A DNA stretch of 64,000 bases from Hyalangium versicolor (GTDB taxonomy: Bacteria; Myxococcota; Myxococcia; Myxococcales; Myxococcaceae). Shown in pieces: positions 37,597 to 46,238 of the stretch. The stretch lies in the NCBI RefSeq assembly GCF_020103695.1, contig NZ_JAHXBF010000023.1:83585-147584 (forward strand), written 5' to 3'. The position numbers and the translations under genes are program-made. Position 1 is the stretch's first letter. Each line of letters begins with the position of its first letter. The notes under the pieces were generated by a model. The model saw nothing but the letters and a program-made list of their open reading frames with translations, was not told the origin of the DNA and ran no database searches.

Positions 37597-37694
37597 GCCG
37601 CTCCAGCCTCCGCTGTATCAACGCGTCTCAGCTGACATGTCACCGTGTCGCCGTTATGTTTTTTCGCGCAGTCCCCACTCCTTGGAGTCTCTCG

Positions 37695-38672
37695 ATGACG
37701 ATTCGTAACCCTGCCTGGCGCAACACGGTGGCCGCGGTGCTCGCGGCCGCGAGCAGCGCCGTCTTCACTCCTCCCACCGCTTTGGCCGCCGCACCTCAGG
37801 TGAAGACCCAGGCCCCCGGCTTCTATCGGACGATGCTGGGCGATTTTGAAATCACGGTGCTGTCCGATGGCACCATCGATCTACCGGTGGACAAGCTGCT
37901 GACCAACGTGAAGCCCGGCCAGGTCGACAAGCAACTGGCCCGCGCCCACCTGAAGTCCCCGCTGGAGAGCTCGGTCAACGCCTTCCTCATCAACACCGGC
38001 ACCAAGCTGGTGCTCGTGGACACCGGAGCCGGCAGCCTGTTCGGCCCAAGCGTGGGAAAGCTTCAGGCCAACCTGAAGGCCGCGGGCTACCAGCCGGAGC
38101 AGATCGATGACGTGGTGATCACCCACCTCCACCCGGACCATCTGGGTGGGCTCACGGCCGGGGACAAGCGGGCCTTCCCGAACGCCGTCCTGCACGTAGC
38201 CAAGGCGGACTCCGACTTCTTTCTCAGCGCCGACAACCTGAACAAGGCGCCGGCCGAGGCCAAGCCGGGGTTCCAGCAGGCCACGGCGGCGATTGCCCCG
38301 TACACCGCGGCGGACAAGTTCAAGCCCTTCGAGGGCGACACCGAGCTGGTGCCTGGCATCAAGACCCTTGCCTCTCCGGGCCATACCCCCGGCCACACCC
38401 TCTATGCCGTGGAGAGCAAGGGCCAGAAGCTGGTGCTGTGGGGCGACCTGATGCACGTGGCGGCGGTGCAGTTCCCTGATCCGTCGGCGACCGTCCAGTT
38501 CGACAGCGACTCGAAGGCGGCGGCGGCCCAGCGCAAGAAGGCCTACGCGGACGCCGCGAAGCAGGGCTACTGGGTGGGCGCGGCCCACCTGCCGTTCCCG
38601 GGCATCGGCCATATCGCCGCCGAGGGAAAGGGCTACGTCTGGTTCCCGGCCAACTACACCACCCAGTTCTGA
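37695..38672 (+). CDS. Secreted metallo-beta-lactamase-fold hydrolase
   Basis: 325 residues. ATG 37695 gives a Sec signal (WRNTVAAVLAAASSAVFTPPTALAA); an ATG 39 bp upstream would break it. The MBL fold is shown by FLINTGTKLVLVDTGAGSLF, the zinc motif HLHPDH, LASPGHTPGHTLYAVESKGQKLVLWGDLMHV and the final His in GHIAAEG. This pattern is seen in lactonase-like and other MBL hydrolases exported by soil bacteria, some of which quench acyl-homoserine lactones. The actual substrate is unknown. A strong hairpin ends the gene. Confidence 0.92.
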   Translation: MTIRNPAWRNTVAAVLAAASSAVFTPPTALAAAPQVKTQAPGFYRTMLGDFEITVLSDGTIDLPVDKLLTNVKPGQVDKQLARAHLKSPLESSVNAFLINTGTKLVLVDTGAGSLFGPSVGKLQANLKAAGYQPEQIDDVVITHLHPDHLGGLTAGDKRAFPNAVLHVAKADSDFFLSADNLNKAPAEAKPGFQQATAAIAPYTAADKFKPFEGDTELVPGIKTLASPGHTPGHTLYAVESKGQKLVLWGDLMHVAAVQFPDPSATVQFDSDSKAAAAQRKKAYADAAKQGYWVGAAHLPFPGIGHIAAEGKGYVWFPANYTTQF

Positions 38673-38699
38673 GGCGCTCCGCAGCCCCAGAATGATGGG

Positions 38700-38731
38700 A
38701 AGGGGCCGGCCCCGAGAGAGGCTGGCCCCTT
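38700..38731. terminator. Strong hairpin between convergent genes, bidirectional terminator
   Basis: AAGGGGCCGGCC pairs with GGCTGGCCCCTT over twelve base pairs with one G-U wobble, around the loop CCGAGAGA. It lies between the stop of the MBL hydrolase and the stop of the FHA protein on the other strand (38731). Confidence 0.7.
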
Positions 38732-39261
38732 CAAACCGGATCCTGGATGAGCCTCAGGTGCTCGTGCAGCGTCTCCGTGTGCAGGTAGAGGAACTGCGCG
38801 TCGCCGAAGGAGAGCGCGTCCCCATCATGGAGCTGGAACTCCTGGTGGGCACCGAGCGGCACCGCGTTCACGAAGGTGCCATTCATGGAGCCCGCATCCT
38901 TCACCAGGTAGGCGCCGGCCTGAGCGTGCCAGCGCAGCCGCGCGTGCAGCTTGGACACGGAGGGGTCCTTCACCACGAGCATGCACGTGTCCATGCGCCC
39001 CACAGTGAACTCCTCTCCGTCCGTGCGGGGGTGGAGCAGGTGCACCTCCAGGTGCTGGAAGCCCTGGAGCATGGTGAGCAGCCGCTCGGCCAGCCGCGTC
39101 CGGGTGGACATGGACAGCGTGCCCGCCTGCCCCAATTGCTGCGCCACCCGCTGCAACACCGACTCCGGCGGCTGCTGGATGAGCGCCACCGGGCCCGAGG
39201 CGGCACGGAAGGCCTCGAGAGGAGCCTCGGCAAAGGGACGGAGCTGCTGCACGGACGGCAT
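38731..39261 (-). CDS. FHA-domain protein
   Basis: 176 residues. The forkhead-associated domain occupies about residues 80-165: FTVGRMDTCMLVVKDPSVSKLHARLRW, YLVKDAGSMNGTFVNAVPLGAHQEFQLHDGDALSFGDAQFLYL. All FHA hallmarks (GR, SKLHA, NGTFVN) are present, so it should bind phosphothreonine peptides made by Ser/Thr kinases, which are abundant here. The first ~75 residues are helical with no known domain. No enzymatic domain is attached, so it may act as an adaptor. It is divergent from glpK. Confidence 0.93.
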   Translation of the reverse strand: MPSVQQLRPFAEAPLEAFRAASGPVALIQQPPESVLQRVAQQLGQAGTLSMSTRTRLAERLLTMLQGFQHLEVHLLHPRTDGEEFTVGRMDTCMLVVKDPSVSKLHARLRWHAQAGAYLVKDAGSMNGTFVNAVPLGAHQEFQLHDGDALSFGDAQFLYLHTETLHEHLRLIQDPV

Positions 39262-39361
39262 ACTGTCCGCAGGTTAACCCGCTCGAAGCCCCCCTGCCCA
39301 CCCCCATGGGTCGGGTAAGGTGGGCCCACCCCGAATCACCCGCTGAGAGAGGGAGCGCTAC

Positions 39362-40846
39362 ATGGCGAAGGCGAAGCACGTCCTGGCAATCGATCAGGGC
39401 ACCACGGGAACGCACGTCACCATCCTCGACACCCGGCTGCGCGTGGCGGGCCGTGCCTACCGCGAGTTCACCCAGCACTTCCCCAAGCCCTCCTGGGTGG
39501 AACATGACCTGGACGAGATCTGGGCCTCCAGTGAGTTCTGCATTGGCCGCGCGCTGAAGGATGCGGGGCTGAAGGGCACGGACATCGCCGCGGTGGGCAT
39601 CACCAACCAGCGCGAGACGACGGGCCTGTGGGCGCGAGGTACCGGCAAGCCGCTGGGGCGGGCCATCGTCTGGCAGGACCGGCGCACCGCGGACATCTGC
39701 CAACAGCTCAAGGCCAAGGGCGTGGAGCCCCGCGTGCGAGAGGTGACGGGTCTGGTGCTGGATCCCTACTTCTCTGGCACCAAGCTGACGTGGCTCTTCG
39801 AGCACCTCAAGGGCGCCCGGGCTCGCGCCGAGAAGGGGGATGTGTGCTTCGGCACCATCGACACGTGGCTCGTGTACAAGCTCACCGGCGGCCAGGCCCA
39901 CGTGACGGACGTGTCCAATGCCAGCCGCACGCTGCTGATGGATCTGCGCTCGCTGGCCTGGGATGACGAGCTGCGCTCGCTGCTGGGCGTACCGGCCGCG
40001 TGCCTGCCTCAGATTCGCAGCTCGGCCGAGGTGTACGGCACCACGCGCGGGATGAAGAGCCTGCCGGACGGCATCCCCGTATCGGGCATGGCGGGCGATC
40101 AACAGGCGGCGCTCTTCGGACAGGCGTGCTTCGAGCCCGGCGAGTCCAAGTGTACCTACGGCACGGGCGCCTTCCTGCTCATGAACACGGGGGAGACGCC
40201 AGTGCGCTCCACGGCCGGGCTGCTGACGACGGTGGCGTGGCGGCTGGGCGAGCGCACCTCGTATGCGCTGGAGGGCAGCTCCTTCATCGCTGGCGCCGCC
40301 GTGCAGTGGCTGCGAGACGGGCTCAAGGTCATCAAGCGCGCTCCGGACATCGAGGCGCTGGCCGAGAGCGTGAAGGACTCGGGGGATGTCGTCTTCGTGC
40401 CGGCGCTGGCGGGCCTGGGTGCGCCTCACTGGCGGCCCGAGGCACGAGGCCTGTTCGCGGGCATCGATCGCTCCAGCACGGTGGCGCACCTGGCGCGCGC
40501 GGTGCTGGAGGGCATCGCCCTGCAGATCCGCGACCTGGCCGACGCGATGCGCCACGACAGCGGGCGGGACATCCCCGCCTTCAAGGTGGACGGGGGCGCG
40601 GCGGCCAACAACCTGCTCATGCAGTACCAGGCGGACGTGCTCGACACCCCGGTGGTGCGTCCTCGCAACCTGGAGACGACGAGTCTGGGCGCGGCCTTCC
40701 TCGGGGGGCTCGGCGCGGGAGTGTGGAGCAGCCCGGAGGCCATCCGCGGCGCCTGGAAGGCCGAGCGCACCTTCAAGCCGAAGATGAAGCCCGAGGTGCG
40801 CGAGCGGCACCTGGCCAAATGGAAGCGGGCTGTCGAGCGCGCGTGA
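39362..40846 (+). CDS. glpK: Glycerol kinase
   Basis: 494 residues, typical for GlpK, which phosphorylates glycerol with ATP to sn-glycerol 3-phosphate. Family signatures are VLAIDQGTTGTHVTILD, GITNQRETTGLWAR, PLGRAIVWQDRRTADIC, PYFSGTKLTWLFEH, GTIDTWLVYKLTGG, SGMAGDQQAALFGQACFEPGESKCTYGTGAFLLMNTG and KVDGGAAANNLLMQYQAD. ATG 39362 is preceded by GAGGGAG. There is no glpF or glpD next to it. The closest relatives use glycerol, and FGGY kinases of other sugars are less likely. Confidence 0.95.
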   Translation: MAKAKHVLAIDQGTTGTHVTILDTRLRVAGRAYREFTQHFPKPSWVEHDLDEIWASSEFCIGRALKDAGLKGTDIAAVGITNQRETTGLWARGTGKPLGRAIVWQDRRTADICQQLKAKGVEPRVREVTGLVLDPYFSGTKLTWLFEHLKGARARAEKGDVCFGTIDTWLVYKLTGGQAHVTDVSNASRTLLMDLRSLAWDDELRSLLGVPAACLPQIRSSAEVYGTTRGMKSLPDGIPVSGMAGDQQAALFGQACFEPGESKCTYGTGAFLLMNTGETPVRSTAGLLTTVAWRLGERTSYALEGSSFIAGAAVQWLRDGLKVIKRAPDIEALAESVKDSGDVVFVPALAGLGAPHWRPEARGLFAGIDRSSTVAHLARAVLEGIALQIRDLADAMRHDSGRDIPAFKVDGGAAANNLLMQYQADVLDTPVVRPRNLETTSLGAAFLGGLGAGVWSSPEAIRGAWKAERTFKPKMKPEVRERHLAKWKRAVERA

Positions 40847-40951
40847 TCTGGCGCCCCCCGCTTCCCTGGAAGCCCGAGAGGGTATGAAATCCCCCCCATT
40901 GAAGGCCGCCGCCCATCACAGGGCCGGATGGGCGGCCGTGGAGTTCCCCTC

Positions 40952-42274
40952 ATGAAGACCCTCCGTCTCCTCTCCCTGTTCGTAGTGCTGTTCGGACTGT
41001 CCGGCTGCCCGGACAACAACCCGGATTGCTTCGTCGACGTCGGCACGTCGGCCCCCACGGGGACACAGATCATCCTGGTGGGCGAAGAGGTGCGCCTGTC
41101 CCTCTTTCCTCAAATCCGCCCCCAATGCGAACCCACCGAGGGAATCCCCATCCCGGCGAGCCTGTCGGTGGAGATCTCCGATCCGGACAACCAGCTCGTG
41201 GAGAACCAGGCCGCGCTGGGCAAACCGGCCACCTCCTCCGCCACGCTCCGCTTCACGCCCGCGAAGCAGGGCCGCTACCACGTCTTCGCCGCGTTCGATC
41301 CGGTGGGAGGCATCCAGCAGTTCGACATGTACGCCGCGCGCAACCGCTCCTCGGAGGCCCCGGTGCAGATGATGCCCTACCGGTGCGAAGCGCTGGAGCG
41401 CACCCGGCGCGGCGGGTGGCTCTGCGACTCGGAGTTCTGGCGCGATGATGGGCTGGTGCAGTACTTCAACTCCTCGCGCCTGGCCGCGGCCGGAGATGTG
41501 GTGTGGGTGGTCAGCCCGACGCAGATCCAGCGCTTCGTGGACACGGGCACGGAGCTCCAGCTCACTGGCACGCTGGACCACACCGCGGGCGCCGCCTTGT
41601 TCCTGCTGCCCACGGCCGACGAGCTGGTGGTCCTCCACAGCACCACCTTCCAGCGCATCGTCTTCGACGGAACGGCCCTGAGCCGCACGGGAGTATCGTT
41701 CTGGATTCCGGGCACGGGCACGCTCGGACCTCCCTTGCTCCGAGGGTTGCTGCTGCGCACGGGGGATGAGCTCGCCACCGTCGCCGGGTCGACGCAGAAC
41801 GGCAGCTTCATCACCCTGGAGGTCTGTCCCTACCTGCTGAAGGAGGGCCAGTTCCTGCGCACCACCGCGGCCTGCCAGTACTTGGGCAGCGAGGTGGTGG
41901 GCTTCGAGCCGAACGCCCTGTGGACGGGGAGCCGGTTCACCTTTGCCCAGACGTTCAACGATCTGCGGCGGCTGGAGTGGAACGGCACCCAGCTCGTGGA
42001 GCAGGCCTCGCTCCCGCTGGGCAACAGCCTGACGATGACGACCTACGCGGCCGAGTCTCGCAACACGCTCACTCCCGTCATCATCCCCTTCCCCCCGTTC
42101 TCACTGTCGACCATCCGGCCAACGGTGCCCGTGTACTCCGCCGAGCGGCACGGCATCCTCCTGGAGCACCTGGATGCGGCGCTCACCGATCCACGCGCTT
42201 CTCCCACCCTGCTGTGGGGTGCTCCCACGGGGGGCACGGAGACGCGTGTGCGGACCCGGCCATCCACTCCGTGA
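40952..42274 (+). CDS. Lipoprotein of unknown function
   Basis: 440 residues. ATG 40952 gives a lipobox signal (LFVVLFGLSGC, Cys17), so an upstream ATG at 40928 is rejected. The mature part begins with PDNNPDCFVDVG and shows an Ig-like first domain (IILVGEEVRLSLFPQIRPQ, ATLRFTPAKQGRYHVFAAFD). It continues with repeated strands of propeller character (DVVWVVSPTQIQRFVDTG, ADELVVLHSTTFQRIVFDG, NALWTGSRFTFAQTFNDL). Similar exported proteins of uncertain role are common in myxobacteria. Probably an envelope protein; nothing more is supported. Confidence 0.8.
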   Translation: MKTLRLLSLFVVLFGLSGCPDNNPDCFVDVGTSAPTGTQIILVGEEVRLSLFPQIRPQCEPTEGIPIPASLSVEISDPDNQLVENQAALGKPATSSATLRFTPAKQGRYHVFAAFDPVGGIQQFDMYAARNRSSEAPVQMMPYRCEALERTRRGGWLCDSEFWRDDGLVQYFNSSRLAAAGDVVWVVSPTQIQRFVDTGTELQLTGTLDHTAGAALFLLPTADELVVLHSTTFQRIVFDGTALSRTGVSFWIPGTGTLGPPLLRGLLLRTGDELATVAGSTQNGSFITLEVCPYLLKEGQFLRTTAACQYLGSEVVGFEPNALWTGSRFTFAQTFNDLRRLEWNGTQLVEQASLPLGNSLTMTTYAAESRNTLTPVIIPFPPFSLSTIRPTVPVYSAERHGILLEHLDAALTDPRASPTLLWGAPTGGTETRVRTRPSTP

Positions 42275-42305
42275 CGAGGCGGCGGGGTTCCCGTAAGAAG
42301 GCGCC

Positions 42306-42614
42306 ATGGCCTACGACAAGACGTTGCTGAGCCCCGAGGCGCTGCAGAGCTTCCTGTCCGAGCATCCCGGCTGGAAGCACGAGGGGGGGATGATCCGGCG
42401 CACGTATGAAGCTCCGGCGTTCCTCACGGGCATCGCCTTCGTACAGAAGGTGGCGGAGGCGGCGGAGGCAGCGGACCACCACCCGGACATCGACATCCGG
42501 TGGAGGAAGGTGACGCTGGCGCTCGTCACGCACGATGCGGGTGGGCTGACGTGGCGGGACACGAAGCTGGCGGCCGAGGCGGATCGGCTCTTCACGGAGG
42601 TGGTGGGACGGTAG
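42306..42614 (+). CDS. phhB: 4a-hydroxytetrahydrobiopterin dehydratase (pterin-4-alpha-carbinolamine dehydratase)
   Basis: 102 residues, usual for PCD. The catalytic motif is ADHHPDIDIRW (H58, H59, D61) and His76 in THDAGGLTWRD. The enzyme regenerates tetrahydrobiopterin after aromatic amino acid hydroxylation by dehydrating 4a-carbinolamine. No phenylalanine hydroxylase gene is in this window. It lies 31 bp after the lipoprotein gene and 15 bp before an outer-membrane protein gene, which do not look functionally related. Confidence 0.93.
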   Translation: MAYDKTLLSPEALQSFLSEHPGWKHEGGMIRRTYEAPAFLTGIAFVQKVAEAAEAADHHPDIDIRWRKVTLALVTHDAGGLTWRDTKLAAEADRLFTEVVGR

Positions 42615-42629
42615 TACCGGGCCCTGGCC

Positions 42630-43862
42630 ATGCGTACGCTCGCGCTGCTGTCATTCACCGTGGCGGTTGCCCTGGCCTCCGGCGCGAGGGCACAGGACGT
42701 GCCGACCGAGCCTCGGTCGGAGCGGCTGTACGTGAACTCGGGCGTGCTGCTGGGTTCCACGCGAATGGTGGCGCTGGGTGGTGCGTACGTGGGCATCGCC
42801 GAGGGCACGGCGGGGTTCGCCAGCAACCTGTCGGCGCTGGCGCACCGCAGCCCGCAGCTGGACAAGGACTGGGACGTAGGGGTGACGCTGTCCCTGTTGG
42901 ATGTGCCTCTGTCCAGCCGGCTGCGGCGGGATCTGGACAACGATGGGTTGCCGGACGAGGCCCCCACGAGCCGCCAGTACCTGATGGGCCTGTTGCTGCA
43001 GTACAAGTCCTTCGGACTGGGGACGTTCCTGCGCAGCCGCACGGTGAGCTACTGCGCCACGGATGCGTGCCAGTCGAGCGATTACATCCAGGTCTCGGTG
43101 ACACAGTCGGCGCTGGCGGGAGCACTGGCGTTCGGGCTGGATGAATTCATCGTGTCGATCGGGATCTACGCGGCACAGGCGGAGCTGACGTACCAGAAAG
43201 AGGAATGGCGGTACGGCGGGACGGGGTTGTCGTTGGATCTGCTGTTCCGTCCGCAGTCCCGGCCATACCGGGTGGGCATCTCGGTGCGGCCGCAGGTGGT
43301 GGGAGCCTGGCAGCAGAAGGATGGACAGGTGCCGGTGCTGGCGGGGCGGCCGATCTACTCAGGGCTGGTGGCGCCGGCGACGTTGTCGCTGGGGGTGAGC
43401 TACCGGTTTGGAGAGGGCGCCGAGCGCTACAACCGGTTGTCTCCGGCGGCGCGCCGGCAATTGTTGGCCTCGGGGTCACCGAACGTGCCGCCGGAGGAGC
43501 CACCGGATGCGCCGACGGGGACGTTCCTGGTCACGGGGCAGGTGGACGTCATCTCGAGCGCGGAGAACGCGGTGGCACTGCGGTCGGTGGCGGCGTTCAG
43601 CGAGCCGGAGCCGGTGGGAAAAACGGCGCTGATCCAGCCGCACCTGGGAGCGGAGCACGACACGTGGCCGGGGCGGGTGCGCACGCGGCTGGGGGTATTC
43701 GTGGAGCCCTCGTCCTTCGAGGGTCAGACGCCTCGGCCGCACCTGACGGGAGGCTTCGAGGTGTTCCTGTTCCGGTACTGGGAGGACTGGTCGTTCAGTG
43801 CCTCGTTCGACCTGGCACGGCGCTACTCGAACGTGGGCTTCTCGCTGGGCTTCTGGCGGTAG
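42630..43862 (+). CDS. Outer-membrane protein of unknown function, PorV/FadL-like shape
   Basis: 410 residues with a signal peptide (LLSFTVAVALASGARAQ). After it comes YVNSGVLLGSTRMVALGGAYVGIAEGTAGFASNLSALAHRSP, a pattern shared with FadL/PorV-type beta-barrels where an N-terminal helix or hatch leads into the barrel. Many amphipathic strands follow and the C-terminus ends in aromatic FSLGFWR, a typical barrel end. No ligand-specific residues identified. The name is descriptive; a family assignment needs a profile search. Confidence 0.78.
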   Translation: MRTLALLSFTVAVALASGARAQDVPTEPRSERLYVNSGVLLGSTRMVALGGAYVGIAEGTAGFASNLSALAHRSPQLDKDWDVGVTLSLLDVPLSSRLRRDLDNDGLPDEAPTSRQYLMGLLLQYKSFGLGTFLRSRTVSYCATDACQSSDYIQVSVTQSALAGALAFGLDEFIVSIGIYAAQAELTYQKEEWRYGGTGLSLDLLFRPQSRPYRVGISVRPQVVGAWQQKDGQVPVLAGRPIYSGLVAPATLSLGVSYRFGEGAERYNRLSPAARRQLLASGSPNVPPEEPPDAPTGTFLVTGQVDVISSAENAVALRSVAAFSEPEPVGKTALIQPHLGAEHDTWPGRVRTRLGVFVEPSSFEGQTPRPHLTGGFEVFLFRYWEDWSFSASFDLARRYSNVGFSLGFWR

Positions 43863-43883
43863 ACAGAGCCCTGGCCCCGAGGA

Positions 43884-44888
43884 CTAACCGATGAGGTGAA
43901 GGTCCTTGAGACTCGTGGCGTTCAGCGCCTGATCGAACCAGCGGTCGAGCGTTTCGAGGTCTGTGCAAGCCAGGATTCTGTCGCGAGTGCTGGCATCCAC
44001 AGCAATCTTTCGCTGGGCCAGGATACGGAGCACATATTCGGCGCGTGCTTGGGCCAAGCCTTGAGCCAGGCCTTGAGCCAAGCCTTCGACACGAGCCTCC
44101 TCAAGAACCGGTACCTTGAAGGTCCTCATCGCTTCCTCCGCTTGGTACTCCCTGACGATTGAATCTAACACGTACCACAAGGCCTCCAGCGCCTCGTCAG
44201 GCCCCACCTTGTCCACGTAGTGCGCCACCGCGCGCAGCGCTTCCGGTCCTTCCGGAGAGAACAGCACTTCAGCCAGCAGCGAGTGCCAACTCTCCAACTC
44301 CTCGACCAGGTGCTCGGACCGGCCCGAGCGCAGCAACAACCACGTCAGCACGACCTGCGGTGAGGCCTCTCGCGCTCGCAACGCCTCCACTCGCTCGACC
44401 GTCAGGTCGTCCAGCAGATACTCGAAGCGCGGCAGGCGTTCTCGCCAGACTTCCAGGGCTTCCGTAGGCAGGTAAAACAACTCCTCCATCCTCCGAGCCG
44501 CCGTCCAGCGGCCCTCGGGCCCGTGGTACATCACCACCGGCAGGACCACGGGCAGCCGCTCGCTGTCCGGGTTCTGCTGATGCCAGCGCTCCAACTGTCG
44601 CATCACGTACCGCAACATCCGGAACGCCATCCACCGGTCCACCGACGACTGGTGCTCCAGCAGCAGGTACAACAGCAGCGGTTGTCCTCCGTGGAGCCGA
44701 GCCGAGAACAGCAGATCGCTCTGGCGTTCCTTCAACTCCGCGTCCACCACACTGCCGGGTTCCCGGCGCAGGCTGCTCCAATCCACCTGCGCAACCACCT
44801 CGGGCGGCAGTACGGCGCGCAGTTCCGCCGCCACCCGCTCGGGATGGTCGAAGGTATGGCGCACCAACAAGTCATGAGGGCCCGACAT
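43884..44888 (-). CDS. Rpn/YhgA-type PD-(D/E)xK nuclease-like protein
   Basis: 334 residues. The N-terminal restriction-endonuclease-like domain has HDLLVRHTFDHPERVAAELRAVLPPE, D58 in RQSDLLFSARL, and the variant site LLLEHQSSVDRWM (E78-x-Q80). YhgA/Rpn proteins promote recA-independent recombination in E. coli and are known DNA-damaging nucleases in phage-defence-like contexts. The C-terminal third has a run of EGLAQGLAQGLAQ repeats that is common in this family. The gene stands alone and is convergent with an outer-membrane protein gene. Confidence 0.88.
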   Translation of the reverse strand: MSGPHDLLVRHTFDHPERVAAELRAVLPPEVVAQVDWSSLRREPGSVVDAELKERQSDLLFSARLHGGQPLLLYLLLEHQSSVDRWMAFRMLRYVMRQLERWHQQNPDSERLPVVLPVVMYHGPEGRWTAARRMEELFYLPTEALEVWRERLPRFEYLLDDLTVERVEALRAREASPQVVLTWLLLRSGRSEHLVEELESWHSLLAEVLFSPEGPEALRAVAHYVDKVGPDEALEALWYVLDSIVREYQAEEAMRTFKVPVLEEARVEGLAQGLAQGLAQARAEYVLRILAQRKIAVDASTRDRILACTDLETLDRWFDQALNATSLKDLHLIG

Positions 44889-45080
44889 GGTGAGGAACTG
44901 CTCAGCACGCCCTATGCCAAGGCCGTTGCCCCCTGTGAGCCTTCATTGCTCCGAGCGTGAGGAGTCATTTCCATGCTTCGAGCCCACCGGGACAAGTCTC
45001 GCTGGATGGACCCAGCGTCCAGCGTGGGAGACGGTACGCACGGATTGACTCACTGCTGATGAGTGGCGCCTCCGCGCCCG

Positions 45081-46157
45081 CTACCTCGCGCTCTTCAAGA
45101 ACGCAGCGAGCTTCTCGTACGCCACCGCCAGCCCGGGGATCGGCGCGCTCTCGTTGGCCTGGTGCGCCTGCGCCGTCTCTCCTGGACCGTAGTTCACCGC
45201 ATCCACTCCCCACTCGCCAAAGCGCGCCACATCCGTCCACGCCTGCTTCGACGCCGCCGGCAACCCCGTTGCCGCCAGCAACTTCTGGTACAGCGCATTG
45301 TCCGCGCACACCCGCCCGCTCGGAGACAGATCCGTGAACGTCACCTCCGCCCGCCCCGCCACCAACGCCCTCACATCCTCCTGCGCCTGCTCCAGCGATT
45401 TGCCCGGCGCGAAGCGATAGTTGAGGTTCAGCTCCAGCGTGTCCGGCACCACGTTGCGCGCGCGGCCTCCGTTCGCCAGCGTCACGCTCATCACCTCGAA
45501 GAACGCGAACCCCGAGTTCACCACCTCCACGCGCTGACGGGCCAGGAGCTCGGACAGCAGCGGGCCCGCCTTGTGGATGGCGTTCTCCCCCTGCCACGGC
45601 CGCGCCGAGTGCGCACTGCGCCCCGTGAACTTCAACGTCGCGTGCAGCGTCCCCACACACCCCACCTGCACCACCCCGTCCGTCGGCTCCATCGCGATGC
45701 CGAAGCTCACCTTCTTCAGCTCCGGACGCTTGTCGAACAACGGCCCCAGCCCGCTCTCCAGGTACGGCCCCTCCTCGCGCTCGTACAGGATGAGCATCAG
45801 GTTCACGGGCAGATCGTCCAGCGGCAGGTCCTCCGCCAACCCCATCATCACCGCCAGCCCGCCCTTCATGTCCGATGAGCCCAGCCCGAACACGCGCTCG
45901 CCCTCGATACGCGCCGGCTTGTCATGCGGGTGCGCGGGCACCGTATCCAGGTGCCCCACGAGCGCCACCGTGGGCCGCGGATCCTCCAGTCGCCCCACCG
46001 CCAGCGAGTGCCCGACCCGGCACACCGCCTCGCGATGGAAGTGCGCCAGAGCCCACCGCTCGACATGGTCGGCCAGGGGCCCCTCGTGTCCGATGGGGCT
46101 GGAGATACGGCACAGGGAAAGCGTGGCCTCGGCGAGGCGTGCGGCAAGCTGGGACAT
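45081..46157 (-). CDS. dapE: Succinyl-diaminopimelate desuccinylase (M20 family)
   Basis: 358 residues of the M20 peptidase family. Zinc ligands are in LVGHLDTVPAH (H69, D71), LGSSDMKGG (D96) and YEREEGPYLE; the dimerisation lid domain is GGRARNVVPDTLELNLNYRFAPG. DapE hydrolyses N-succinyl-LL-diaminopimelate to succinate and LL-diaminopimelate in lysine and peptidoglycan synthesis. The presence of dapD about 1.7 kb upstream on the same strand supports the name. A distance of 81 bp separates it from the SLATT gene. Confidence 0.9.
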   Translation of the reverse strand: MSQLAARLAEATLSLCRISSPIGHEGPLADHVERWALAHFHREAVCRVGHSLAVGRLEDPRPTVALVGHLDTVPAHPHDKPARIEGERVFGLGSSDMKGGLAVMMGLAEDLPLDDLPVNLMLILYEREEGPYLESGLGPLFDKRPELKKVSFGIAMEPTDGVVQVGCVGTLHATLKFTGRSAHSARPWQGENAIHKAGPLLSELLARQRVEVVNSGFAFFEVMSVTLANGGRARNVVPDTLELNLNYRFAPGKSLEQAQEDVRALVAGRAEVTFTDLSPSGRVCADNALYQKLLAATGLPAASKQAWTDVARFGEWGVDAVNYGPGETAQAHQANESAPIPGLAVAYEKLAAFLKSAR

Positions 46158-46238
46158 GGACGGCGCGAACCATAAACGCTCGGCCTGCCATTCGCTGCCC
46201 CTTTGACGAAGGCTCGGCTGGCCGCCGAACAGGTACCC

